Of a DNA stretch of 37,184 bases, positions 1-7,281 are shown piece by piece (the first letter of the stretch is position 1; every line of letters starts with the position of its first letter). Source of the DNA: JAZLEZ01 sp045615505 (GTDB taxonomy: Bacteria > Spirochaetota > Spirochaetia > Sphaerochaetales > Sphaerochaetaceae); contig JAZLEZ010000024.1 in assembly GCA_045615505.1 (NCBI GenBank), positions 1-37,184 of the forward strand, in the 5' to 3' direction. The notes under the pieces were generated by a model. That model was not told the DNA's origin and did no database searches. It saw nothing but the letters and a program-made list of their open reading frames with translations. The position numbers and the translations under genes are program-made.

Positions 1-4
1 ATTA

Positions 5-167
5 GAGCAACTTGCAAAACGAACTTTAATAAATCAGGTGTAAATTTGGATTCGATAAATGTAGTGTGAAAACTGAGAAATACTGTCGTATTTTAAAGTT
101 TTTCACACTATCGTTTAGGGGGTTCAAAGAACGGTTGAGAATTAAAAAGGAGTTTTGCAAGTTGCTC
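5..167. mobile_element. MITE-like element with 16-bp terminal inverted repeats
   Basis: Bases 5-20 (gagcaacttgcaaaac) and 152-167 (gttttgcaagttgctc) are perfect reverse complements. They are flanked by the same four bases, ATTA, at 1-4 and 168-171, as expected of a target-site duplication. The first copy starts at the window edge, so the duplication could be longer. No coding capacity is seen inside. An internal 11-bp inverted repeat lies at 62-72/100-110. Size (163 bp), terminal repeats and flanking duplication fit a non-autonomous miniature element. The parent transposase family cannot be named from this sequence. Confidence 0.6.
62..110. repeat. internal inverted repeat of the MITE-like element
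   Basis: Bases 62-72 (tagtgtgaaaa) pair with 100-110 (ttttcacacta) around a 27-base loop. The hairpin is nested inside the outer 16-bp inverted repeats, so a transcript through the element could fold into an elongated stem. It is not followed by a clean T tract and is not called as a terminator. Confidence 0.5.
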
Positions 168-197
168 ATTAACAAAATAAACTGACAGCGATTTGTG

Positions 198-226
198 TTT
201 TCAGCAGACGCAAGTGTTGATATAAT
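198..226 (+). promoter_or_regulatory. putative xseA promoter, extended -10
   Basis: TATAAT at 221-226 is preceded by TGA (218-220), forming an extended -10. A weak -35 (TTTTCA, 198-203) lies 17 bases upstream. The predicted start near 233 leaves only about nine untranslated bases before the ATG at 242. The promoter is about 30 bp downstream of the end of the MITE-like element. Confidence 0.5.
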
Positions 227-241
227 TTCAAAAGAAAGATT

Positions 242-1459
242 ATGTCTGAATACCTGCCTAAACTCACAGTTTCTGAACTTACCTCAATGATTAAAACAAC
301 CCTGTCGGAATCGTTCTACGGACTGACAGTGGAAGGAGAAATCAGTTCTTTTAAGGTAGGAACATCAGGGCATTGGTATTTTTCTCTGAAAGACAGCGAT
401 GCTCTGATAAATGCAGTAGTATGGCGCTCAACGGCACTTCACATGGGTTTCATTCCCAAAAACGGCCAGAAAGTGGTAGTAAATGGTAGTATAGATGTAT
501 ATGCTCCAAGTGGAAATTATAAAATTATTTGCACTTCCGTAAAAGCCTCAGGTGAAGGAGACATCCTTGCGGAACTAGAAAAGAGAAAACGGGAATACGC
601 ATCAAAAGGTTATTTTGATGAAAACCGTAAGAAACCCATTCCTCAAAGACCGTCAAAAGTTGCAGTAATAACAAGCTCTACAGGAGCCGCTCTGCAGGAT
701 ATTCTCCAAGTAACAGGCCGAAGAAATGCCAATATGGATATCATAATCCTTCCGGCTGCGGTTCAGGGCGCAGAAGCAGCTCGGACGATAGCTGCAAGAA
801 TAGATCAGGTAAACAATTTTGCACTGGCAGATGTTATGATAGTCGGACGCGGCGGAGGCAGCATAGAAGACCTGCTTCCTTTTTCCGAGGACTGTGTAAT
901 TCAGGCTATATACAGGTCAACAATTCCCGTTATTTCCGCCGTCGGACATGAAATAGACTGGGCCTTAAGTGATTTTGTATCAGACCTCAGGGCACCCACA
1001 CCATCTGCCGCCGCAGAACTTGTTTGCGAAAGCTCTGAAAATCAGATTCAGAAAGTGGAAAATGTAAAAAATAATCTTATGGGTTCACTGGATGATAAAA
1101 TCGCAAATGCCAGACTTAGACTTTCAGAAACAAGACCAGAATCATTCAAATACTCAATAGAAAGCAGAATTTCATCTATAAGAAGACACAGTGACAGCTT
1201 GAAAAACCAGATGCAAAATCTTTTATATACAAAACTTTCAGATGCAAGGACAAGATATGAAGTTGCAAAAACCAATATCATTGCATCATCTCCTGTAAGC
1301 ATACTTGAAAGAGGATACAGCATCGTTACTGACAACAAAGGGAAAACAGTAAAAAATTCAAATAATATCGACACAGGAACCACTTTGAAAATCAGATTAG
1401 CAAAAGGAAAGGTCAAGGCCTGTGTTACAGAGGTGGAAAATGTCGGAAAAAAAGAATGA
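242..1459 (+). CDS. xseA: exodeoxyribonuclease VII large subunit
   Basis: The 405-residue product matches XseA. With XseB it forms the cytoplasmic exonuclease VII, which degrades single-stranded DNA in both directions to short oligonucleotides and acts in mismatch repair and damage processing. The N-terminal ~100 residues form the OB-fold DNA-binding domain. The central catalytic region carries family motifs such as VGRGGGSIEDL and APTPSAAAEL. Residues from about 260 to 340 are rich in charged and helical sequence, as in the coiled-coil arm that binds XseB. The C-terminal ILERGYSIV segment is also typical. Length is normal for the family. The ATG at 242 has only a weak purine-rich ribosome site (aaagaaag). 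The reading frame overlaps xseB, so the two subunits are probably translationally coupled. Confidence 0.95.
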   Translation: MSEYLPKLTVSELTSMIKTTLSESFYGLTVEGEISSFKVGTSGHWYFSLKDSDALINAVVWRSTALHMGFIPKNGQKVVVNGSIDVYAPSGNYKIICTSVKASGEGDILAELEKRKREYASKGYFDENRKKPIPQRPSKVAVITSSTGAALQDILQVTGRRNANMDIIILPAAVQGAEAARTIAARIDQVNNFALADVMIVGRGGGSIEDLLPFSEDCVIQAIYRSTIPVISAVGHEIDWALSDFVSDLRAPTPSAAAELVCESSENQIQKVENVKNNLMGSLDDKIANARLRLSETRPESFKYSIESRISSIRRHSDSLKNQMQNLLYTKLSDARTRYEVAKTNIIASSPVSILERGYSIVTDNKGKTVKNSNNIDTGTTLKIRLAKGKVKACVTEVENVGKKE

Positions 1460-1670
1460 TACTTTTGAAAACAAACTGAAGAAAATGGAAAGCATCTCAA
1501 AGCAACTTCAAAATTCAGAAACGGAACTTGAAAAAGCAGTTGATTTATACGAAGAAGGAATGAAAATTGCAAAAGAGCTTGATGATGAGCTGTCAAAAAT
1601 CGAAAGAAGAATTGAGATAGTAACAAGTTCATCGGACGAAAACCAGATTATCACCGAGCCCTATAAGTAA
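1440..1670 (+). CDS. xseB: exodeoxyribonuclease VII small subunit
   Basis: This 76-residue protein is the XseB partner of the upstream XseA. It has the family pattern of two helices, including FENKLKKMESISKQL, LEKAVDLYEEGMKIAKEL and an acidic tail. ATG 1440 is preferred over an in-frame GTG 18 bases upstream because AGGTGG at 1431-1436 sits at ribosome-binding distance and the protein then begins MSEKKNDTFE, like other XseB proteins. The start lies 20 bases inside xseA, the usual arrangement for balanced subunit production. The last 20 bases overlap the convergent pseudouridine synthase gene, with no intervening terminator visible. Confidence 0.92.
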   Translation: MSEKKNDTFENKLKKMESISKQLQNSETELEKAVDLYEEGMKIAKELDDELSKIERRIEIVTSSSDENQIITEPYK

Positions 1671-2268
1671 AACCGGGCCAAGATACCTGAAAACACTCAA
1701 GATGCATATATTCTTCAGCCGATGACGGATTGTAAAGCCTGTCTCCTTTAATCGGACAGCCGCAAGAAGCGAGGTGAACCCTTATCTGGTGTCTGAAACC
1801 TTTGGCTATAATACATTCAAAAATGCCATCCCCTACTTCATTAATTTCCGTTGTATAAAGAACTTGATTATCAGATTTAGAAATATCGGATTCAGCTTTT
1901 ACCATTTTTCTTTTAGGCCCGAATGCTCTGAAATAAGAAGATATTTTTTTCTTTTCCACCTTAAATCCATCAGTCTCCGCTCTGTATATTTTCACAAATT
2001 CCCCTTCTTTCTGATAGGTCGATAACTTGTCATAAAAATGCTGTGTTCTGGCAAAAACCACAAGTCCGGAAGTCTGATTATCAAGCCTGTGAAGAGCCCC
2101 TCCCTCCCACGGATTTTTACCGCTGACGGCAAGAACTTCCGGATAATCGGACGCAACAAAGTCCAGAAGGGTGTCACCTGTCTTCTTACATTTGAGAGGA
2201 ACGGTTGAAGTTACATGATCCTTGAATGCAATGAGAAAGTCCGAATCGACATATACAATTTTATTCAT
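1651..2268 (-). CDS. RluA-family pseudouridine synthase
   Basis: The product is 205 residues and belongs to the RluA branch of pseudouridine synthases, which isomerise uridine in rRNA or tRNA. The catalytic motif is HRLDNQTSG, with the nucleophilic aspartate at residue 63. The later FRHQIRVHLA and KGDRLY segments are also family hallmarks. It is at the short end of the family and lacks an N-terminal S4 domain, resembling compact RluA/TruC-like members. The RNA target cannot be deduced. The start at 2268 has no strong ribosome site. The gene faces xseB and overlaps its 3' end by 20 bases. Confidence 0.88.
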   Translation of the reverse strand: MNKIVYVDSDFLIAFKDHVTSTVPLKCKKTGDTLLDFVASDYPEVLAVSGKNPWEGGALHRLDNQTSGLVVFARTQHFYDKLSTYQKEGEFVKIYRAETDGFKVEKKKISSYFRAFGPKRKMVKAESDISKSDNQVLYTTEINEVGDGIFECIIAKGFRHQIRVHLASCGCPIKGDRLYNPSSAEEYMHLECFQVSWPGFTYRAR

Positions 2269-2303
2269 TTTTCAATCATAGCTTATAAAATCGATGTTGT
2301 GAA

Positions 2304-2332
2304 TTGAACAGCTATCTTCCAAATGTTATTAT
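2304..2332 (+). promoter_or_regulatory. putative promoter for lipoprotein-rarA, nearly leaderless
   Basis: TTGAAC (2304-2309) and TATTAT (2327-2332) are separated by 17 bases. The expected transcription start (about 2338-2340) coincides with the ATG at 2339, and no Shine-Dalgarno sequence is visible, so the message may be leaderless. Confidence 0.45.
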
Positions 2333-2338
2333 TTGCGT

Positions 2339-3031
2339 ATGAAGAAATGGATTTCCGTTGTACCGTCAGTCCTCTTGATAACAATCCTGCTGTTTTCATG
2401 TGCTTCAATCTCAAATAACGGGAGAAACTCTTTTTCTGAAGATGAAGCTGTTTTCGCTCTGAAAACAGCATTGAATGTTGCATCAATTCAGGCATCGGAT
2501 AAACTTAGAATTCAGCTCGACACAATGGACTTCATTCCGGAAAAATACAGCGAGATAAAGAATTCAATCGATATTGTTCCGGGGATGTCAACCCTGACTG
2601 CCGAATTCAATTCCTCGATTGCCGAATACCTTAAAGACAACCTGCCGGAATTGACGGATTACATAAAAAACATTGTAGAAATGACTCAATTCTCCGGACC
2701 GCTCCAAATGGTAGTCGTTTCGGATGAAAGTGCTTCAAAGGAATTGCTAAAAACTTCCGGAAAAGATATTAAAGACAAGCTCAACGCTATTATCGGTAAA
2801 GCAGACTTCTCGGATTTCGGAGACTGTATCGGTCTTTACAACACCTACATAACCACGCAAAAAGAAAAAGATACCGCGCAGAAACTTCAGGTGACAGATA
2901 TTTCTTCTGATATTACGGAAATGGTTTTTAATCGTTTTTCAATGCTTTTAAGAAGTTCTGAAGAACTGTACAGAACAACCCCAAACCCTTATGCAGATGA
3001 TATTGCTGCAATTGTATTCGGAATAAACTGA
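2339..3031 (+). CDS. hypothetical lipoprotein
   Basis: The 230-residue product begins with a lysine-containing n-region and a hydrophobic stretch ending in LLFSC, a lipobox that would be lipidated on Cys21. It should therefore be membrane-anchored after export. The body has helical, charged sequence with EDEAVFALKTALNVAS near the N-terminus. The general pattern recalls DUF4197-type lipoproteins, but the match is too weak to assign. ATG 2339 is chosen over an in-frame TTG two codons upstream, because it gives a normal signal peptide. The stop overlaps the rarA start (TGATG), so the genes are probably co-translated. Function is unknown. Confidence 0.75.
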   Translation: MKKWISVVPSVLLITILLFSCASISNNGRNSFSEDEAVFALKTALNVASIQASDKLRIQLDTMDFIPEKYSEIKNSIDIVPGMSTLTAEFNSSIAEYLKDNLPELTDYIKNIVEMTQFSGPLQMVVVSDESASKELLKTSGKDIKDKLNAIIGKADFSDFGDCIGLYNTYITTQKEKDTAQKLQVTDISSDITEMVFNRFSMLLRSSEELYRTTPNPYADDIAAIVFGIN

Positions 3032-5142
3032 TGGAACTATTTGACAATGCAAACAACAAATTGAGTTCTCAACCTCTTGCTTACAGAATGAGACCTCGAA
3101 CGCTTGATGAATATATCGGTCAGGATCATATTGTCGGGCCCGGAAGACTGTTGAGAAGATCTATTCAGGCAGATCAGCTTTCATCTGTAATCTTCTACGG
3201 ACCTCCCGGAACCGGCAAAACAACCCTTGCAAGAGTAATTGCAAACACAACAAAAAGTCATTTTTCCTCTTTGAATGCAGTTCTTTCTGGCGTAAAGGAA
3301 CTTCGGGAAGAAATAGATGCTGCACGGGAACGCCTTAGGATGTACGGTCGCAGGACAATTCTTTTCGTTGACGAAGTCCACAGATGGAACAAAAGTCAGC
3401 AGGACGCACTGCTTCCTTGGGTGGAAAACGGTACTTTCATTCTCATAGGTGCAACAACTGAGAATCCCTTTTTTGAAGTAAATGCAGCTCTCGTAAGCAG
3501 ATCAAGAATTTTTCAGCTGAAAGCTCTTACAGATGACGATCTCTTCAGAATTGCAAGACAGGCCATTGAAGATAAAGAAAGAGGCTACGGTAGTTTGAAT
3601 ATCTCCTTTGAAGCCGGAGCACTTGAACATCTTATTGATGTTGCATCAGGAGATGCCAGAAGCCTTTTGAATGCTCTGGAGCTTGCCGTTGAAACAACCG
3701 TCAAAGATGGAAACAATGTATTCATTTCAAAAGCAGCTGCAGAAGAATCGATTCAGAAAAAAGCCGTTCTTTATGATAAAGAAGGAGATTACCACTTTGA
3801 TGTAATATCGGCATTTATAAAATCAATTCGCGGCAGCGACCCAGATGCCGCATTATATTGGCTTGCAAAAATGGTCTATGCAGGCGAAGATCCCAGATTT
3901 ATTTTCAGAAGAATGATGATTTCAGCTTGTGAAGATGTAGGACTTGCAGACCCAAATGCCATTGTAGTTGTTCAGTCGGATGCCGCAGCATTTGACAGAA
4001 TCGGTATGCCGGAGGGAAACTACCAACTCACCCATGCCTGTCTCTATCTAGCAACAGCCCCGAAAAGCAACAGTGCCCTCGGTTTCTTTGATGCTCTGAA
4101 AACCGTAGAACAGGAGGAAAAGAATGCGGAAGTCCCTAATCATCTGAGAGACAACAGCAGAGATTCAAAGGGATTCAATCACGGAGAAGGTTATATGTAT
4201 CCCCATGCATACAGAGATCACTGGGTTGCTCAACAGTATCTTCCTAACGAACTTCAGGGAAAGGTTTATTATCAGCCCGGAGAAATAGGATACGAAGCTA
4301 CAATCAAAGAACTTACTCTGAAGCGGAGGGAAATTCAGCTTGAAAGTGTGGATATCAACGCTTTTCCGGAAAATCTTACCTACTCTCCTGATAACAAAGA
4401 CAGGGATATGTGGATTCGCAGGTCCAGCGAAAACAGACGGATGGCTTTAAACAAAATACGTTCCCTGATTTTCGACAGAAACCGCATAGTCAGAAGTGAC
4501 AGAATCTTGGTTCTCAATTCAGGTCACGGCTTGCTGGTCTGGGAAGCCTTGAGAAAAACTCCGGAAGGTTTTGTTGCAGCACAGATAAGAAACATCGAAG
4601 ATGCCCAGTACATAGAACATTACAGCAAAGAGCTTAAAGATATCGAAAAACCTGCAATTATTGAAAATCTCAATCAGCTGGATGACAAAATTAGATTCGA
4701 GCATATCCTCGGCAGAAACATTATAGTAAACGGATACAATCTCAAAGAAATAGCAGCTCTTATGAGCGACAATGCAAATCTCACTACATGTGAGACCGTT
4801 ACCGATGAGGCTTCAAAGCTTTCCGATTTCGTACATACAGGACCGACACAAAACCTTCTTCTTGAAGCGGAAAAAAAGATTTACAGTACGGATTGCAAGG
4901 TGAAAATTATAAATAAATTCAGCAGTTGCTTTAAAGAAATCGAAACACAGGATTTCCGTTTTACAGAGAACAGAATTGCAACAAGGCAGGATATAGAGAG
5001 ATGGCTGAAAAAGAGTTACTTCCCAAATTTGTGTCTTTCTGAGGCAGATGAGGAAAAACTTCTAAAAGAACTGCAGTCAACTCTTGTAGAAAAAAATCTC
5101 AACTGGAGAACAGTATGTCTGATAATCAATGCAAAGAAGTAA
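3031..5142 (+). CDS. rarA: RarA/MgsA replication-recombination ATPase fused to a C-terminal domain
   Basis: This 703-residue protein has an N-terminal RarA (MgsA) clamp-loader-like AAA+ ATPase. Its motifs are Walker A GPPGTGKT (57-64), Walker B LFVDE (111-115) with HRWNKSQQDALLP following, sensor 1 GATTENP, and the RarA C-terminal tetramerisation region through about residue 420 (HAYRDHWVAQQYLP, YYQPGEIGYE). RarA acts at stalled replication forks and with SSB. The remaining ~270 residues form a second domain found in the RarA/unknown-domain fusions of cyanobacteria and spirochaetes. It opens with ILVLNSGHGLLVWEALR, which resembles motif I of Rossmann methyltransferases but looks degenerate. 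The start overlaps the lipoprotein stop by one base. The 3' end overlaps the convergent rsuA-like gene by 17 bases. Confidence 0.9.
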   Translation: MELFDNANNKLSSQPLAYRMRPRTLDEYIGQDHIVGPGRLLRRSIQADQLSSVIFYGPPGTGKTTLARVIANTTKSHFSSLNAVLSGVKELREEIDAARERLRMYGRRTILFVDEVHRWNKSQQDALLPWVENGTFILIGATTENPFFEVNAALVSRSRIFQLKALTDDDLFRIARQAIEDKERGYGSLNISFEAGALEHLIDVASGDARSLLNALELAVETTVKDGNNVFISKAAAEESIQKKAVLYDKEGDYHFDVISAFIKSIRGSDPDAALYWLAKMVYAGEDPRFIFRRMMISACEDVGLADPNAIVVVQSDAAAFDRIGMPEGNYQLTHACLYLATAPKSNSALGFFDALKTVEQEEKNAEVPNHLRDNSRDSKGFNHGEGYMYPHAYRDHWVAQQYLPNELQGKVYYQPGEIGYEATIKELTLKRREIQLESVDINAFPENLTYSPDNKDRDMWIRRSSENRRMALNKIRSLIFDRNRIVRSDRILVLNSGHGLLVWEALRKTPEGFVAAQIRNIEDAQYIEHYSKELKDIEKPAIIENLNQLDDKIRFEHILGRNIIVNGYNLKEIAALMSDNANLTTCETVTDEASKLSDFVHTGPTQNLLLEAEKKIYSTDCKVKIINKFSSCFKEIETQDFRFTENRIATRQDIERWLKKSYFPNLCLSEADEEKLLKELQSTLVEKNLNWRTVCLIINAKK

Positions 5143-5803
5143 CATCCAGAATCTCTCCTGATTTCAGATTTTCCAATGAATACGGACCTTCTTCCGTTCT
5201 TTTGAGGTAAGTTACCTTTACTCCCTGACTTGCCAGCATTCTTTTTACCTGATGGTACATTCCTTCTCTGACAGTTACATTGCAGGAATTATCGGATAGT
5301 ATTTCCAATTCTGCACTTTTACATCTGCTTCCGTCCTTTAGCGTAATTCCGTTTTTAAAATTCATTACGGCTTCCGGATTCAGTATTCCTTCATATACGG
5401 CATAGTACTTTTTCTTTATTTCCGACTTTGGTGAAATCAATTTGTGAATAAGATTTCCGTCATTTGTAAACACAAGCAGACCTTCCGTATCTTTATCAAG
5501 CCTTCCTGCCGGAACCACTCCCATTGCTCTGTACCTTTCAGGCACAAGAGTCATAACCGTAAGGTTGTCCGAATCTTCAGTTGAAGTAACATATCCGGCA
5601 GGTTTGTTCATAATCAGAACGACTGTGTGAAGATTTTCCACCTGCTTTCCGTCAATACAGACAACAGATGAGTTATTTATTTTAGCCTGTGGCTCTCTGA
5701 CAGTTGTTCCGTCAACCGTCACGCGACCTCTTTTAATCATTATCTTGAGTTCTTTTCTTGAAGCAACACCTGCATCACTTAAGATTTTATCCAATCTCTG
5801 CAT
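5126..5803 (-). CDS. RsuA/RluB-family pseudouridine synthase
   Basis: The 225-residue protein has an N-terminal S4 RNA-binding domain (about 1-48: MQRLDKILSDAGVASRKE) and an RsuA-type catalytic domain. The motif is AGRLDKDTEGLL, with the catalytic aspartate at residue 103. The later REGMYHQVKRM segment is diagnostic of this branch, which modifies 16S (RsuA) or 23S (RluB/E/F) rRNA. Which site it modifies cannot be read from the sequence. The gene runs toward rarA and overlaps its last 17 bases. It is a different family from the RluA-type gene about 3 kb to the left, so the two are not duplicates. Confidence 0.9.
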   Translation of the reverse strand: MQRLDKILSDAGVASRKELKIMIKRGRVTVDGTTVREPQAKINNSSVVCIDGKQVENLHTVVLIMNKPAGYVTSTEDSDNLTVMTLVPERYRAMGVVPAGRLDKDTEGLLVFTNDGNLIHKLISPKSEIKKKYYAVYEGILNPEAVMNFKNGITLKDGSRCKSAELEILSDNSCNVTVREGMYHQVKRMLASQGVKVTYLKRTEEGPYSLENLKSGEILDVTSLH

Positions 5804-6120
5804 GTTTCAAATATACATTTTTCCCGTTCAACTTTTCCAGTATTTGTAGTATTCTCACTTTTATGAAAAACAGGATACTTTCAGGAATAATAGTTTTTAC
5901 CGCAACAAACATCATCAAAGGCAGAAAACAGCACCTTTCTTAGCTTGAAAGCACTGCTTCAGTTATAACATTTTCGTTATAAATACCCAAATGTAATTCA
6001 AGACATCATTGTATAAATCATCCGTTTTTGAACCGTTATTCCTTAAAAACGAACACATATTATATAGATAAGGGAAAAATGAAAAAAAATGAAAAAATCT
6101 GAAAAATTTATTTTTTGCAA
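5804..6120. other. AT-rich intergenic region
   Basis: No convincing gene is present here. The stretch contains a GTTATAAC palindrome (5962-5969), a related GTTATAAA 14 bases further on (5976-5983), a small inverted repeat CGTTTTT/AAAAACG (6023-6029/6045-6051), and A-rich sequence leading into the promoter at 6121. A 26-codon ORF beginning at 5863 has no ribosome site or recognisable content and is not called. Confidence 0.6.
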
Positions 6121-6149
6121 TTGACAGTCAGATTATTCATGTGTATATT
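6121..6149 (+). promoter_or_regulatory. strong putative promoter for small ORF-lysR-MFS
   Basis: A consensus -35 TTGACA (6121-6126) and -10 TATATT (6144-6149) are separated by exactly 17 bases. Transcription would begin near 6156 and give a ~60-base leader carrying the 12-bp palindrome at 6194-6205. Confidence 0.7.
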
Positions 6150-6193
6150 CCACTCACAAAATAACGAATTGATTATTTATTTTAATAACAATT

Positions 6194-6205
6194 ATGTTAT
6201 AACAT
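6194..6205. promoter_or_regulatory. 12-bp palindrome, candidate operator
   Basis: ATGTTATAACAT is a perfect palindrome lying between the predicted transcription start and the ribosome site of the small ORF. Its core GTTATAAC recurs at 5962-5969 and, with one change, at 5976-5983, suggesting several sites for one regulator. The LysR protein encoded just downstream is the obvious candidate. This is an inference. Confidence 0.45.
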
Positions 6206-6219
6206 TCAGGAGGAAGAAT

Positions 6220-6369
6220 ATGAAGAACAGTTTGATGAAGATTGCTTTCCATTATTTGGAGATGTCTGCAATGTATATGCTTTTAGCTATGTCTAACGGC
6301 AGTGAGAAACTTGATACAATCAAAAAGGTACTTGAAGAAGATGTCCGAAAAAAAGATATTGACGATTAA
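6220..6369 (+). CDS. 49-residue small protein or leader peptide upstream of lysR
   Basis: This short ORF starts at ATG 6220 behind AGGAGGAAG (6209-6217), among the best ribosome sites in the window, and follows a consensus promoter. The product starts with a basic, mildly hydrophobic helix (MKNSLMKIAFHYLEMSAMYMLLAM) and ends in a charged helix (KVLEEDVRKKDIDD). No family is recognised. Its last 29 bases overlap the start of the LysR gene in another frame, and lysR itself has only a modest ribosome site. The ORF may therefore be a microprotein or a translational coupling element for lysR. Confidence 0.6.
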   Translation: MKNSLMKIAFHYLEMSAMYMLLAMSNGSEKLDTIKKVLEEDVRKKDIDD

Positions 6370-7231
6370 ACATTTCTCGATTTTCAACACTGTCTTTGAA
6401 TGTGAAAGTGTTACTAAGGCTTCTGTTAAACTTCATATTCCACAGCCCTCGGTTTCGCGGGCCTTACGGGAAATCGAGGATTCCTACAACATCCGTCTTT
6501 TTGAAAGGATGATGAAGAAAATCATTCCTACCGCCGACGGAAAGAAGCTTTACTCCCAAACGGTTCATCTCCTGGAATACTACAGAAAAATCGATGACAA
6601 ATTATTCACAAGCGACAAAGAGCTTCTTCGTATAGCTTCAAGTGTAAGATTCGGGATAGAGCTGATTCCCAAACTTGTCCGAGAGTTTAAGAAAACCCAT
6701 CCGAATGTCGAGATTTATGTCAAGATTACAAATCAGAAAGTAATGGAAGAAAAACTGTCCAAAAATGAACTTGACGTTGCATTCTGTGAAGGTGTCCATA
6801 ACAGCGAGCAGTTTATCAGTTCCAAGTTTGCAGAAGATGAATTAACCGTAGTAGTCCCGAAAGGCCATGAATTGCTTAAACAGGAAGAGGTGTCACTGGA
6901 AGATATTCTCAATTATCCTCTTCTGCTGAGAGAGGAAGGATCCAGTTCCAGAGAATTGTTCAAGAATGTTCTCCGAGCTAATGGGTTATGCGGCAAACCC
7001 CTCTGGGAAAGTATATCCACGGAAGCCCTCATGCGTGCAGTCTATAGTGGTCTCGGTATAAGTATCCTACCCAAGTCAATGCTCAGAAAAAATGTTGAAA
7101 AGGGGCTTCTCTATACTATAGATGTCAAGGGAAAACCGTTTGTTCACAATCTCTACGCTCTCTGGCACAGAGATAAATATATCACGGACTCAATGAAAGA
7201 CCTGATAGAGCTCTGTAAATCTTATTACTGA
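6341..7231 (+). CDS. LysR-family transcriptional regulator
   Basis: The 296-residue protein has the classic LysR layout. An N-terminal winged helix-turn-helix (about 5-65) includes FNTVFECESVTKASVKLHIPQP and SVSRALREIEDSYNIRLFER. A periplasmic-binding-protein-like effector domain follows (about 90-296: ELDVAFCEG, ELTVVVPKGHEL, YSGLGISILPKSM). ATG 6341 is chosen because the HTH then begins about ten residues in. An upstream in-frame GTG at 6302 would add 13 atypical residues. It overlaps the preceding small ORF and is followed 50 bases later by the MFS gene, which it may control. The effector is unknown. Whether it also regulates the inositol locus cannot be decided. Confidence 0.9.
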   Translation: MSEKKILTIKHFSIFNTVFECESVTKASVKLHIPQPSVSRALREIEDSYNIRLFERMMKKIIPTADGKKLYSQTVHLLEYYRKIDDKLFTSDKELLRIASSVRFGIELIPKLVREFKKTHPNVEIYVKITNQKVMEEKLSKNELDVAFCEGVHNSEQFISSKFAEDELTVVVPKGHELLKQEEVSLEDILNYPLLLREEGSSSRELFKNVLRANGLCGKPLWESISTEALMRAVYSGLGISILPKSMLRKNVEKGLLYTIDVKGKPFVHNLYALWHRDKYITDSMKDLIELCKSYY

Positions 7232-7281
7232 TTATGCCTTCTTAAGTTGACGCTTATTCCAAAAAAAATTAGTGTTTGGGT

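Noticed and set aside
1..171. Integron attC site, since Treponema denticola carries a chromosomal integron
   Set aside because: No convincing RYYYAAC/GTTRRRY core pair was found at the ends, while the ATTA direct repeats and 16-bp ends fit a transposon-like element better.
1048..1632. 194-codon minus-strand ORF across xseA and xseB
   Set aside because: It is antisense to two well-supported genes, and its translation is low-complexity Phe/Leu/Ser-rich sequence without motifs.
5863..5943. 26-codon ORF downstream of the rsuA-like start, opposite strand
   Set aside because: It has no ribosome site, no promoter and no recognisable composition; it is likely chance in AT-rich intergenic DNA.
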